Assembly (NCBI RefSeq): GCF_003344785.1
Contig: NZ_QPMK01000020.1
Span: 1 to 64,000, forward strand
DNA from: Thalassococcus profundi
Lineage (GTDB): Bacteria > Pseudomonadota > Alphaproteobacteria > Rhodobacterales > Rhodobacteraceae
DNA: 64,000 nucleotides
Direction: 5' to 3'
Below are positions 51,103 to 59,675 of this stretch, piece after piece (position 1 is the stretch's first letter; each line of letters starts with the position of its first letter). Made by a program: the position numbers and the translations under genes. The notes below the pieces were generated by a model. It worked only from the letters and a program-made list of their open reading frames with translations, searched no databases and had not been told where the DNA came from.

Positions 51103-52740
51103 ATGAACATTCAGACTGAGAATACTAAAACGGTCGGAGCGGATTTTGACGCAGTCGTCATTGGCGCGGGCTTCGGCGGGCTTTACGCTGTCCACAAACT
51201 TCGCAACGAGCAGGGACTGAACGTCCGGGGCTATGACAGCGCCAGTGACGTTGGCGGCACCTGGTGGTGGAACCGATATCCCGGTGCGCTGTCAGACACG
51301 GAAAGCTATGTCTATCGCTATTCTTTTGACAAAGAGTTGCTTCGAAAAGGCCGCTGGAAAACCCGGTATCTGACCCAGCCCGAGATCCTCGAATACATGA
51401 ACGAGGTAGCGGATCATCTCGATCTTCGACGCAGCTACAAGTTCGACACCAAAGTGGATGGCGCGCACTATAATGAAAAAACCGGTCTCTGGAACGTGAT
51501 CACTGATAGTGGTGAGACAGTTACCGCAAAATACCTTGTCACTGGCCTCGGTCTCTTGTCCGCAACGAATGTTCCAAAATTCAAGGGCATCGATGATTTC
51601 AAAGGCCGTATCTTACACACAGGTGCCTGGCCCGAGGGAGTGGACTTGAGCAACAAACGCGTGGGCATTATCGGCACCGGCTCGACGGGTGTTCAGGTTA
51701 TCACTGCAACGGCACCAATTGCAAAACACCTGACTGTTTTTCAGCGCTCTGCACAATATGTCGTGCCGATTGGGAACACCCCGCAAGACGATGCTACCAT
51801 CGCCGAGCAAAAGGCGAACTACGATAATATCTGGAATCAAGTGAAGAATTCTGTTGTGGCCTTCGGCTTCGAAGAAAGCGCCGAACCCGCCGAAACCGCC
51901 TCGCCCGAGGAACGGGAGCGGGTCTTCGAAGCCGCCTGGCAGCGCGGCGGTGGTTTCTATTTCATGTTTGGCACCTTTTGCGATATTGCGACCAGCCAAG
52001 TGGCCAATGATGCGGCCGCTGACTTCATCAAGGGCAAGATCAAGCAAATCGTGAAGGACCCCAAGGTCGCAGAGAAACTGACGCCGAAGGACCTTTACGC
52101 CAAGCGCCCGCTTTGCGGAAACAACTATTACGAGGTCTACAACCGAGACAACGTGACCCTCGCCGACGTGAAGGCCGATCCGATCGCAGAGTTCACTCCG
52201 AACGGCATTCGTCTCGAAAGCGGCGAGGAGCATGAGCTTGACATCGTAATCTTTGCCACTGGTTTCGATGCGGTCGACGGCAATTACGTCAAAATGGACC
52301 TCCGCGGACGCGGAGGCGTGACCATGCGCGACACTTGGAAGGAAGGCCCACTCGGTTACCTCGGCATGATGGAGGTAGACTTCCCTAACTTCTTCATGAT
52401 CCTTGGCCCTAATGGCCCCTTCACTAACCTGCCCCCCAGCATTGAGACGCAAGTTGAATGGATCGCTGACACGATTTGCGCAATGGAAGAAGAGGGGGTT
52501 CAAAGTGTGGAGCCAACCGTGGAGGCGCGCGACGCTTGGGTTGGCACCTGCCGTGAAATCGCCGACATGACACTCTTCCCCAAAGCTGAAAGCTGGATCT
52601 TCGGCGCAAATATCCCCGGAAAGAAGAATGCGGTGATGTTCTACATGGCCGGGATTGGCAATTATCGCAATGCCATTAGTGCGGTTAAGGAGGAAGGTTA
52701 TACATCCCTGATCCGCGACCGCACTGCCGAGAAGGTGTAA
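51103..52740 (+). CDS. Baeyer-Villiger monooxygenase (cyclohexanone monooxygenase type)
   Basis: A 545-residue FAD/NADPH monooxygenase. It has two dinucleotide motifs (VVIGAGFGGLYAV at residue 21 and VGIIGTGSTGVQVI near 184) and, between them, the type I BVMO fingerprint FKGRILHTGAWP (F-x-G-x-x-x-H-x-x-x-W, about 166-177). The C-terminal IVIFATGFDAVDGNYV is also typical. Length matches cyclohexanone monooxygenases. It would turn cyclohexanone into epsilon-caprolactone. GGGAGGAG precedes ATG 51103. The ring size of the substrate is inferred from the downstream adipate-type enzymes. Confidence 0.9.
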   Translation: MNIQTENTKTVGADFDAVVIGAGFGGLYAVHKLRNEQGLNVRGYDSASDVGGTWWWNRYPGALSDTESYVYRYSFDKELLRKGRWKTRYLTQPEILEYMNEVADHLDLRRSYKFDTKVDGAHYNEKTGLWNVITDSGETVTAKYLVTGLGLLSATNVPKFKGIDDFKGRILHTGAWPEGVDLSNKRVGIIGTGSTGVQVITATAPIAKHLTVFQRSAQYVVPIGNTPQDDATIAEQKANYDNIWNQVKNSVVAFGFEESAEPAETASPEERERVFEAAWQRGGGFYFMFGTFCDIATSQVANDAAADFIKGKIKQIVKDPKVAEKLTPKDLYAKRPLCGNNYYEVYNRDNVTLADVKADPIAEFTPNGIRLESGEEHELDIVIFATGFDAVDGNYVKMDLRGRGGVTMRDTWKEGPLGYLGMMEVDFPNFFMILGPNGPFTNLPPSIETQVEWIADTICAMEEEGVQSVEPTVEARDAWVGTCREIADMTLFPKAESWIFGANIPGKKNAVMFYMAGIGNYRNAISAVKEEGYTSLIRDRTAEKV

Positions 52741-52812
52741 AGAATTCCGTCGGGCATTAAGAAAACCCGGCGGAAACAATTAAATTTGTTCATGAACACT
52801 CAGGAGAGAACT

Positions 52813-53568
52813 ATGGGACGGGTATCCGGAAAAGTCGCACTGGTAACAGGTGGCGCCATGGGCATGGGAAAAGCCCATTGTGAAACGCTGGCACGTGAAG
52901 GCGCGCATGTATTTGTAACCGACCGTGATACGGAAGCGGGTGAAAGCGTAGTAAAAGGTATCATTGGAGCCGGAGGGAAGGCGGAATTCATTCAGCATGA
53001 CGTGACGCTTGAAGAAGATTGGAAGAATGTCATCTCCACGGTGCAATCAAGTGCTGGTCGACTTGATGTGCTAGTGAACAACGCTGGCATTCTCATTCTG
53101 AAGCCGCTCCACGAAACCTCGCCTGACGAATTTGACATGACGATCAACGTCAATGTACGCGGTGTTTATCTCGGTATCCGAGCCGCGGTTCCATTGATGA
53201 AAGAGACCGAAAAAGCATCAATTATCAATATTTCTTCAATCTATGGGATTGTTGGTGCCGCTTCGGCGGGAGCCTACATTGGATCCAAAGGCGCCGTACG
53301 GATGTTGACCAAATCCTGCGCAGTCGACCTGGCCGAAAGTGGCATACGTGTCAATTCGATCCATCCCGGTGTCATCGATACTCCCATGACAAAAGATCTG
53401 CTACACGCCGACGAAGAGACCCGGCAGGCAATTCTGGGGGCCACGCTGCTCAAGCGGCCAAGCAAACCTGAAGAGGTTTCGAATGCGGTCCTGTTCCTCG
53501 CATCGGATGAGTCATCGTTCGTTCACGGAGCAGAGATTGTAGTAGATGGCGGTTATACTGCGAATTGA
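52813..53568 (+). CDS. SDR-family cyclic alcohol dehydrogenase
   Basis: A 251-residue classical short-chain dehydrogenase: cofactor loop VALVTGGAMGMGKAHCETLA, VLVNNAGILILKPL, catalytic Ser in NISSIYGIVGAAS and Tyr-x-x-x-Lys in GAYIGSKGAVRM, plus HPGVIDTPMTKDLLH. GGAGAGA precedes ATG 52813. By position it oxidises cyclohexanol to cyclohexanone (the ChnA step). It follows the monooxygenase by 72 bases and precedes etfBA. Confidence 0.88.
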   Translation: MGRVSGKVALVTGGAMGMGKAHCETLAREGAHVFVTDRDTEAGESVVKGIIGAGGKAEFIQHDVTLEEDWKNVISTVQSSAGRLDVLVNNAGILILKPLHETSPDEFDMTINVNVRGVYLGIRAAVPLMKETEKASIINISSIYGIVGAASAGAYIGSKGAVRMLTKSCAVDLAESGIRVNSIHPGVIDTPMTKDLLHADEETRQAILGATLLKRPSKPEEVSNAVLFLASDESSFVHGAEIVVDGGYTAN

Positions 53569-53644
53569 CAGAGACACATCCCAAGTAACGGCCTGGAACC
53601 CGGGCCGTTACTGCCATTGCAAATTTCCAAGACGATAAACGCCA

Positions 53645-54403
53645 ATGAAAATAATTGCACCTATAAAACACCTAATTGATTACAACGTGAAGGTTCGCGT
53701 TAAGGCGGACGGTAGCGGAGTTGGTCTCGCGAATGTGAAGATGTCGATGAACCCGTTCGACGAGATTGCGGTTGAAGAGGCGATCCGTCTGAAGGAAGCG
53801 GGCAAGGCGGACGAGCTTGTCGTCGTGTCGATCGGCGTGAAACAGGCGCAGGAAACGCTGCGCACGGCGCTGGCGATGGGCGCGGACCGGGCGATCCTCG
53901 TCGTGGCCGCCGACGACGTGCACCAAGATATCGAGCCGCTGGCGGTGGCCAAGATCCTAAAGGCCGTGATCGACGCCGAGGCGCCGGGCCTGGTGATCGC
54001 GGGCAAACAGGCGATCGACAACGACATGAACGCGACCGGCCAGATGCTGGCGGCGCTGCTGGGCTGGGGTCAGGCGACCTATGCCTCTGAGGTTGCGATC
54101 GAGGGCGAGCATGCCGTCGTGACCCGCGAAGTGGACGGCGGTCTGCAGACCATCAAGGTGAAGCTGCCGGCGATCGTCACCGCCGACCTGCGCCTGAACG
54201 AGCCGCGCTACGCCTCGCTGCCCAACATCATGAAAGCCAAGAAGAAACCGCTGGACGAAAAGACCGCCGCCGATTTCGGCGTCGATGTCACGCCGCGCCT
54301 GACCGTCGTCAAGACGGCAGAGCCCGCCGCGCGTTCGGCCGGGGAAATGGTTGGCTCGGTCGACGAGCTGGTGTCGAAGCTGAAAGAAAAGGGGATCGTG
54401 TAA
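53645..54403 (+). CDS. etfB: Electron transfer flavoprotein beta subunit
   Basis: A 252-residue Etf[61 protein letters not shown] and the signature [20 protein letters not shown]. With EtfA it passes electrons from the acyl-CoA dehydrogenase to the quinone pool via ETF-QO. Codon use changes sharply: the first 20 or so codons are A/T-ending like the neighbouring genes, then the rest is strongly G/C-ending, as if a chromosomal-type etfBA had recombined in. It overlaps etfA by one base. Confidence 0.95.
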   Translation: MKIIAPIKHLIDYNVKVRVKADGSGVGLANVKMSMNPFDEIAVEEAIRLKEAGKADELVVVSIGVKQAQETLRTALAMGADRAILVVAADDVHQDIEPLAVAKILKAVIDAEAPGLVIAGKQAIDNDMNATGQMLAALLGWGQATYASEVAIEGEHAVVTREVDGGLQTIKVKLPAIVTADLRLNEPRYASLPNIMKAKKKPLDEKTAADFGVDVTPRLTVVKTAEPAARSAGEMVGSVDELVSKLKEKGIV

Positions 54404-55323
54404 TGGCTGTTCTTCTCCTTGCAGAAATCGCCGGTGGTGCACTGGCGCTGGACGCCACCGCCAAGGCGGTGACCGCTGCCAAATCGCTGGGCGATGTGAC
54501 CGTTCTGGTTGCGGGCCCCGCTGCCGCAGGCGAGGCCGCGTCGAAGATCGACGGCGTGGCAAAGGTTCTGGTGGCGGATGACGCCGCCTATGCCAACGGC
54601 CTGGCCGAGCCGGTCGCCGATCTGGTGGTCAGCCTGGCAGGCAATTATGAACATATCGTTGCTCCGTCCACGGCGAGCGCGAAAAACATCCTGCCGCGCG
54701 TCGCGGCGCTGCTGGACGTGATGGTTTTGTCGGACGTCACCGCCATCGTGGACGGGTCCACGTTCGAACGCCCGATCTACGCGGGCAACGCGATTCAGAC
54801 GGTAAAGTCCAACGATTCCAAGAAGGTACTGACCGTCCGCACCACCGCCTTCGACGCGGCTGGCCAGGGTGGTTCGGCCGCCGTCGAGGCCATCGCAGCG
54901 GCCGGCAACGCGGGCCTGAGCGCCTGGGTCGAGGACAAGGTCGCGGCGTCGGATCGTCCGGAACTGACCTCGGCCAAGATCGTGGTCTCGGGCGGTCGCG
55001 GCGTCGGTTCCGAGGAGAACTTCGCGATCATCGAGGGCCTGGCCGACAAGCTGGGCGCGGCGGTCGGCGCCTCGCGCGCGGCGGTGGATAGCGGGTTCGC
55101 ACCGAACGACTGGCAGGTCGGCCAGACCGGCAAGGTCGTGGCGCCCGAGCTGTACATCGCGGTCGGGATTTCCGGGGCAATTCAACACCTTGCAGGCATG
55201 AAGGACAGCAAGGTCATCGTCGCCATCAACAAGGATGAAGAGGCCCAGATCTTCCAGGTCGCCGACTACGGCCTGGTCGCAGACCTGCTCGACGCCGTCC
55301 CGGATATGACAAAGGCACTCTAA
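54403..55323 (+). CDS. etfA: Electron transfer flavoprotein alpha subunit
   Basis: A 306-residue EtfA: VLLLAEIAGGALALDATAKA, the C-terminal FAD domain with IVVSGGRGVGSEENFAIIEG, AVGASRAAVDSGFAPNDWQV and QTGKVVAPELYIAVGISGAI, QHLAGMKDSKVIVAINKDEE. All FAD-site patterns are intact. The high G/C third-position use matches etfB and ends at about the thiolase start. A dedicated ETF in a catabolic cluster fits the acyl-CoA dehydrogenase step. Confidence 0.95.
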   Translation: MAVLLLAEIAGGALALDATAKAVTAAKSLGDVTVLVAGPAAAGEAASKIDGVAKVLVADDAAYANGLAEPVADLVVSLAGNYEHIVAPSTASAKNILPRVAALLDVMVLSDVTAIVDGSTFERPIYAGNAIQTVKSNDSKKVLTVRTTAFDAAGQGGSAAVEAIAAAGNAGLSAWVEDKVAASDRPELTSAKIVVSGGRGVGSEENFAIIEGLADKLGAAVGASRAAVDSGFAPNDWQVGQTGKVVAPELYIAVGISGAIQHLAGMKDSKVIVAINKDEEAQIFQVADYGLVADLLDAVPDMTKAL

Positions 55324-55325
55324 GA

Positions 55326-56525
55326 ATGACAAACGTCTACATCTGCGATTACATCCGCACACCAATTGGTCGCTATGGCGGCGCGCTTTCTTCTGTGCGA
55401 GCCGACGATCTTGGTGCAATCCCACTCAGGGCCCTGGCCAGCCGAAACCCGAAGCTAGATCTAGCGGCCATTGACGAAGTGATTTTCGGCTGCGCCAACC
55501 AGGCGGGCGAGGACAACCGCAACGTCGCACGCATGTCGCTGCTACTCGCGGGATTTCCGGATTGTGTCCCTGGCACGACGATGAACCGGTTGTGCGGATC
55601 GGGTATGGACGCCGTAATCACAGCCGCCCGCGCGATCAAAGCTGGAGAAGCCGATCTCATTGTTGCTGGCGGTGTGGAAAGCATGTCTCGTGCTCCGTTT
55701 GTGATGCCAAAAGCTACAACTGCATTCTCGCGCGAAAATTCTGCTGAAGACACCACCATCGGCTGGCGCTTCGTCAATAAACAGATGAAGAGTCAATACG
55801 GCGTCGACAGCATGCCTGAAACGGCCGAAAACGTAGCGGAAGACTTCAGCATCAACCGCGCCGACCAAGATGCCTTCGCCATGCGTTCGCAGCGAAAGGC
55901 GAGAGATGCCATGGCGAACGGTCGTTTGGCCCGTGAAATTGTCCCGGTAGAGATTCCTCAGCGAAAGGGGGAGCCAAAGATCGTCGTACAGGATGAACAC
56001 CCTCGCGCGGGTACGACTTTGGAAGCGCTCGCCCAACTGAAAACTTTCGTAAAAGCGGACGGCACTGTAACCGCTGGGAATTCTTCGGGCGTGAACGATG
56101 GTGCCGCAGCATTGATCCTTGCCACCAGCGACGTCGCAAAAAAATTTGGCCTCACACCGATCGCAAGGGTCTTGGGCGGCGCAACCGCGGGCGTCGCACC
56201 GCGCATCATGGGTTTCGGGCCGGCACCGGCGTCGGAAAAGCTGATGGCGCGACTTGGACTGAAACAAGAAGACTTCTCGGTAATCGAACTTAACGAAGCC
56301 TTTGCTTCGCAGGGTCTGGCCACACTACGGCACCTGGGGATCGCGGATGATGACGCCCGCGTGAACCCGAACGGCGGCGCTATTGCTCTCGGCCATCCGC
56401 TTGGCATGTCAGGTGCCCGCATCACTGGTTCAGCGATGCTGGACCTCAAACCTGGAGAAAAGTCGTTATCGACCATGTGTATTGGCGTGGGACAGGGGAT
56501 TGCAATCGCGCTCGAAGCTGTCTGA
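55326..56525 (+). CDS. 3-oxoadipyl-CoA thiolase-type acetyl-CoA acyltransferase
   Basis: A 399-residue thiolase whose N-terminus is diagnostic of PcaF/PaaJ-type enzymes (CDYIRTPIGRYGGALSSVRA and DDLGAIPLRALASRN). It has catalytic Cys in TMNRLCGSGMDAV, HPLGMSGARITGS with the His, and CIGVGQGIAIALE with the second Cys. It would split 3-oxoadipyl-CoA to acetyl-CoA and succinyl-CoA, the last step of adipate degradation. This makes a six-carbon ring substrate for the pathway likely. It begins two bases after etfA and ends the operon before a strong terminator. Confidence 0.92.
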   Translation: MTNVYICDYIRTPIGRYGGALSSVRADDLGAIPLRALASRNPKLDLAAIDEVIFGCANQAGEDNRNVARMSLLLAGFPDCVPGTTMNRLCGSGMDAVITAARAIKAGEADLIVAGGVESMSRAPFVMPKATTAFSRENSAEDTTIGWRFVNKQMKSQYGVDSMPETAENVAEDFSINRADQDAFAMRSQRKARDAMANGRLAREIVPVEIPQRKGEPKIVVQDEHPRAGTTLEALAQLKTFVKADGTVTAGNSSGVNDGAAALILATSDVAKKFGLTPIARVLGGATAGVAPRIMGFGPAPASEKLMARLGLKQEDFSVIELNEAFASQGLATLRHLGIADDDARVNPNGGAIALGHPLGMSGARITGSAMLDLKPGEKSLSTMCIGVGQGIAIALEAV

Positions 56526-56635
56526 GGTGCCGCGACAACCACAAAACTAACATAAGTTCTCTTATGCGATTTTTGGCTGACCTCAAATTTCGCTGTAGAA
56601 TTCGTCCTCTTGAACCTCCCTGTGGACGACCAACT

Positions 56636-56668
56636 GGCGGCACCGGTATTGCCGGTGCCGCCCTTTTC
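56636..56668 (+). terminator. Rho-independent terminator of the catabolic operon
   Basis: GGCGGCACCGG/CCGGTGCCGCC (56636-56646/56652-56662) is a perfect eleven-pair stem with a five-base loop, followed by CTTTTC. It lies 110 bases after the thiolase stop; 56526-56635 and 56669-56843 hold no gene that I can support. Confidence 0.85.
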
Positions 56669-56843
56669 AGAAAGAACGATTGAACGGCCCAAAATGTTTG
56701 CGAGACGGATAATCCCGTGACCTGCGTTTCGGCAGGCATCCCATTTCGGCGATCTCGCGCCGCTCAAACATTTCTTCTCTGCGCCTCCGAATGTAACATA
56801 TATCGCGTGGCGATATTTCGCGCATCGTGCCCGTTTCGCGGGC

Positions 56844-57065
56844 ATGAACTTGCGGGACCGTGTAGCACTGAACATCCAGGAATTGAGACGCGCCCGCGGC
56901 CTCAGCCAGGAGGAGCTTGCTCATCGGGCCGAAGTGAGCCGCGGCCATATGGGCAAGGTCGAGAACGCCAAGTTCGCGGCTTCCCTCGACCTTCTCGAAC
57001 GCATCGCCAAGGCGCTCAATGTCGACCCCGAAGAACTCTTCGCGAAGCGCAAGTCCGTTTCCTGA
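56844..57065 (+). CDS. XRE-family HTH protein, 73 aa
   Basis: A compact helix-turn-helix protein: LNIQELRRARGLSQEELAHR and AEVSRGHMGKVENAKFAASL, then DLLERIAKALNVDPEELF. It is mostly just the Cro/C1-type DNA-binding domain. It lies between the catabolic operon terminator and the virB region, so it may regulate transfer genes or a lost phage/toxin unit. No partner is visible nearby. Confidence 0.82.
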   Translation: MNLRDRVALNIQELRRARGLSQEELAHRAEVSRGHMGKVENAKFAASLDLLERIAKALNVDPEELFAKRKSVS

Positions 57066-57130
57066 GGCTTTGATCCCGTCCCCCAACGCGAGAGACATAA
57101 CGGCAAAAACGGTACGAGTGGCGCGGATAC

Positions 57131-57331
57131 ATGGCGAAGAGAAAGACAGGCTGGCCTTTCCAGGAAGGGTTTCTGAACGACGGGACGCAGAAGATTCACC
57201 TGTTCACCGATTACCGTTGGAATGATGGCTCGGTGAGCCGTCGTTGGCATGTCGATCCGGAACGCTTTGATGCCAGTCTTGCCATCGTGCGCCCGTTTTC
57301 CCTGACGCCCAGTGACAGCTCAGATCAGTAG
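57131..57331 (+). CDS. Small hypothetical protein, 66 aa
   Basis: Unrecognised small protein with tryptophans and aromatics (GWPFQEGFLNDGTQKIHLFT, then DYRWNDGSVSRRWHVDPERF). It overlaps the convergent gene ending at 57325 by seven bases. It has no membrane segment or motif. Similar small proteins precede virB clusters on related plasmids, but I cannot name it. Confidence 0.5.
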   Translation: MAKRKTGWPFQEGFLNDGTQKIHLFTDYRWNDGSVSRRWHVDPERFDASLAIVRPFSLTPSDSSDQ

Positions 57332-57903
57332 GAAAACCACTCCGAATGGCCCAAGTTGCCCTCATAGTCGCCGTATTCGACCATGATGCTGCGGGAGTAG
57401 AAGTGCCAAAGGCCGCCACCGCTTGGGTAGGCAATCTCCTGCCCGCTTTCTGAGGTGAATGTCGCGGGCCAGGGCGTGTGGGATCCGTAGACCCGTTGGA
57501 TATACCGACAGGTCCGGTTCTCGCGATCGCAAGAGCGGATCGACCAATCCCACTGACGCGGCTCGTCGCGCGGCTCGTAGGAGCGTCCGGTGAACCAGAT
57601 TACGTGAGTGCGGTTCAGCCATTCGTATTCCGGCAGGTTGGTGTCGAGCTCACCCTCCCCACCTGGCCCACCAAGCTCGACCGGGACATGGGCAAAGGTG
57701 CAGACCCCGAAGGGCGGCAGGCTCGGCCAGGGCGTGATCCGACGAATCATGGTGCGATAGGCCCGCGCGCAGACCGCGCTCGGGGGGAAACCTCCCGCCA
57801 TACAGAGCATGATGGCGCAGTCGATATCATAGGCCTGCGCTTTCTCAGGGGCACCAAGAGCACCAAACACCCCGATTATCGCCGCCATCATCTGACGTTT
57901 CAT
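57325..57903 (-). CDS. Secreted protein, possibly TrbM/KikA-like
   Basis: A 192-residue protein with a signal peptide (MKRQMMAAIIGVFGALGAPE, cleavage near AQA-YD) and a Cys-containing N-terminal segment after it (YDIDCAIMLCMAGGFPPSAV, CARAYRTMIRRI), resembling the TrbM/KikA family of conjugation-associated periplasmic proteins. The C-terminus is beta-rich (WDWSIRSCDRENRTCRYIQR). ATG 57903 gives the cleanest signal peptide. It sits just upstream of the virB operon but faces away from it. The TrbM-like call is tentative. Confidence 0.55.
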   Translation of the reverse strand: MKRQMMAAIIGVFGALGAPEKAQAYDIDCAIMLCMAGGFPPSAVCARAYRTMIRRITPWPSLPPFGVCTFAHVPVELGGPGGEGELDTNLPEYEWLNRTHVIWFTGRSYEPRDEPRQWDWSIRSCDRENRTCRYIQRVYGSHTPWPATFTSESGQEIAYPSGGGLWHFYSRSIMVEYGDYEGNLGHSEWFSY

Positions 57904-58035
57904 GCCACTCTCCCGCAAAAGTTGCGGCAACTATCGTGCAATTTGTATTTTTCTGCAATATGTCGTATTGACTCTATATGACTTTATGGCCTTAGTGTCG
58001 TGAAGTAGAAGGGCTCTCAACGGGAGAGTCCAAAC

Positions 58036-58350
58036 ATGCCGATAGCGCGCAACCAGATCCTGATCACCATCGATGGTGTCAAAGACCTCCAGGAGGAGGG
58101 CATCGCGTACCGCTGCCGGTATGAACTCGTGGGGTTCACGGACGATGGCAAGCCGCGCTACCAGTGCATCTACCTGCGCGAGGGCGAACCGGAAGCCATT
58201 CTGGTCTCGACCCGGATCACCCCACACGGGCCTGAGCCGCGGTATTTCAACATATGGCCGGGGCTCTTCAAACATCATCTCGAGTTCGGTGACGGGCGCG
58301 ATCTGCGCTTTGGTCCTGACTACAGTATTACCCTCGAGGAGCGCGGCTGA
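58036..58350 (+). CDS. Small hypothetical protein before virB1, 104 aa
   Basis: Unrecognised soluble protein (NQILITIDGVKDLQEEGIAY at the N-terminus, FKHHLEFGDGRDLRFGPDYS near the end). It overlaps the start of the transglycosylase gene if GTG 58289 is used. It is the first gene of the virB transcript by position. No domain is recognised. Confidence 0.65.
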   Translation: MPIARNQILITIDGVKDLQEEGIAYRCRYELVGFTDDGKPRYQCIYLREGEPEAILVSTRITPHGPEPRYFNIWPGLFKHHLEFGDGRDLRFGPDYSITLEERG

Positions 58351-58987
58351 CGTCATCGCCTTCGGCCGCGACGGCACAGCCCGGACCTCCGGCTGGACCT
58401 TCCATGGCCAGCGCCCTGCTTGGGCTGGGTTGGACGAACCGGCTGAGGCCGAGATCGTACTTGCGTCACTAGAAGCCGCGCCGCCTTCCGGTCGCCACGA
58501 TATCCTCTCCCTGATCCAAGCTACGGCAGTCCGACATGAAGGTAACCGTGCTCTACGCCAGGTTGGCCTTGAGGCGGGTGACTGGCAGGTCCTGTTCCGC
58601 GCCCTGGTCGAGGCAGAGAGCGGCTACAACCCGGCCGCCATGAGCCCGAAAGGTGCCTATGGATTGGGGCAACTGATGCCCGACACGGCGCGCGCACTCG
58701 GGGTCGATCCGCGCAATCCGTCCCAGAACCTCGATGGCGCGGCGCGCTATTTGCTCGCTCAGCTTGCCACCTTCAAGGACATCGACCTGGCGCTGGCAGC
58801 CTATAATGCCGGGCCGCACAGGGTGGTCGAGTATTCCGGCATCCCGCCTTTCACCGAGACCCGCGACTACATCGCGCGCATCCACCGGATCCGGTCCCGG
58901 CTGGCAGGCCCTCCCGCTTCAGCTCCGGACATCCGCATCGCAGACCGGATGCCCGCCCGCGCGCCGGTCCTCATCGAACTTCAGTAA
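58289..58987 (+). CDS. virB1: VirB1-like lytic transglycosylase
   Basis: A 232-residue peptidoglycan hydrolase opening the cell wall for the T4SS. The SLT fold is clear: FRALVEAESGYNPAAMSPKG (catalytic Glu), AYGLGQLMPDTARALGVDPR and LDGAARYLLAQLATFKDIDL with ALAAYNAGPHRVVEYSG. The start is uncertain: GTG 58289 gives a good signal peptide (TGAICALVLTTVLPSRSAA) but overlaps the previous gene by 62 bases and has a weak ribosome site. It precedes virB2 by 16 bases. Confidence 0.82.
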   Translation: MTGAICALVLTTVLPSRSAADVIAFGRDGTARTSGWTFHGQRPAWAGLDEPAEAEIVLASLEAAPPSGRHDILSLIQATAVRHEGNRALRQVGLEAGDWQVLFRALVEAESGYNPAAMSPKGAYGLGQLMPDTARALGVDPRNPSQNLDGAARYLLAQLATFKDIDLALAAYNAGPHRVVEYSGIPPFTETRDYIARIHRIRSRLAGPPASAPDIRIADRMPARAPVLIELQ

Positions 58988-59003
58988 AACAAGGGAATCT
59001 CGC

Positions 59004-59285
59004 ATGCTTCGACATCGCCTCAGCCGCCTCTTGCCCGCCGCCACAACCCTGGCGGCTTTCGCAACGCCCGCTCTCGCGCAAGACTTGTCGCCGATCCAGA
59101 CCATGCTGGAAACCGTCGAGGCCGCACTGACTGGTCCGATCGGTATCGCGGTCGCCACGCTCGCCGTGATCGGCACCGGCTTCATGTGTATGATGGGACG
59201 GCTGAACTGGGGCTGGTTCGCCTCGGTCATCATCGGGATCGTGCTGATCTTCTCGGCCGGCACCATCGTCGACGGCTTCTCGTGA
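59004..59285 (+). CDS. virB2: VirB2-type pilin
   Basis: A 93-residue pilin precursor: signal peptide LPAATTLAAFATPALA, then LSPIQTMLETVEAALTGPIG and two hydrophobic segments (IAVATLAVIGTGFMCMMGRL and WFASVIIGIVLIFSAGTIVD), the usual VirB2 layout. It builds the conjugative pilus. It is followed by a 111-base gap before virB3. Confidence 0.88.
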   Translation: MLRHRLSRLLPAATTLAAFATPALAQDLSPIQTMLETVEAALTGPIGIAVATLAVIGTGFMCMMGRLNWGWFASVIIGIVLIFSAGTIVDGFS

Positions 59286-59396
59286 CATTCCGGCAAAATA
59301 GCGTCCTACGAGCGCCCCGAACGCGTTGTGCTTCGCAAACGCTGCCTCGGGTCCCTCTCCGGACACACAATTTCTTCTAAGCCGGAATATCACCCA

Positions 59397-59675
59397 ATGG
59401 CAGAACGATCCCCCCTCTTTCTGGGCCTCGCCCGTCCGCCCAAGTATCTGGGTCTCCCTGTCGGATACCTCGTGGTTCTGGCGACTGGGGTCGTTCTGCC
59501 GTTCATCTGGACGAAGTCGATGGTCTTTTTCCTGATCGGGCTCGTCGCCTACCCGATCCTCTGGTTCGTCGCCGACCGAGAGCCGCATTTTTTCGAGGTG
59601 CTGCACGTCTCCTATGGCTCGGTACGCCCGACAAAGAACCGGGCCCTGCACGGAGGCGACAGCTTTGGCGCTTGA
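59397..59675 (+). CDS. virB3: VirB3-type inner-membrane protein
   Basis: A 92-residue membrane protein: short cytoplasmic N-terminus (SPLFLGLARPPKYLGLPVGY), then LVVLATGVVLPFIWTKSMVF and FLIGLVAYPILWFVADREPH, and the family-typical HFFEVLHVSYGSVR. It is placed between virB2 and virB4 and overlaps the VirB4 start by 11 bases, indicating coupling. Confidence 0.88.
   Translation: MAERSPLFLGLARPPKYLGLPVGYLVVLATGVVLPFIWTKSMVFFLIGLVAYPILWFVADREPHFFEVLHVSYGSVRPTKNRALHGGDSFGA

Noticed and set aside
38224-56525. Cyclopentanone (glutarate) pathway as the alternative
   Set aside because: It would need a glutaryl-CoA dehydrogenase step, whereas the cluster has a PcaF-type 3-oxoadipyl-CoA thiolase and a full hydratase/dehydrogenase, which fit a C6 diacid.
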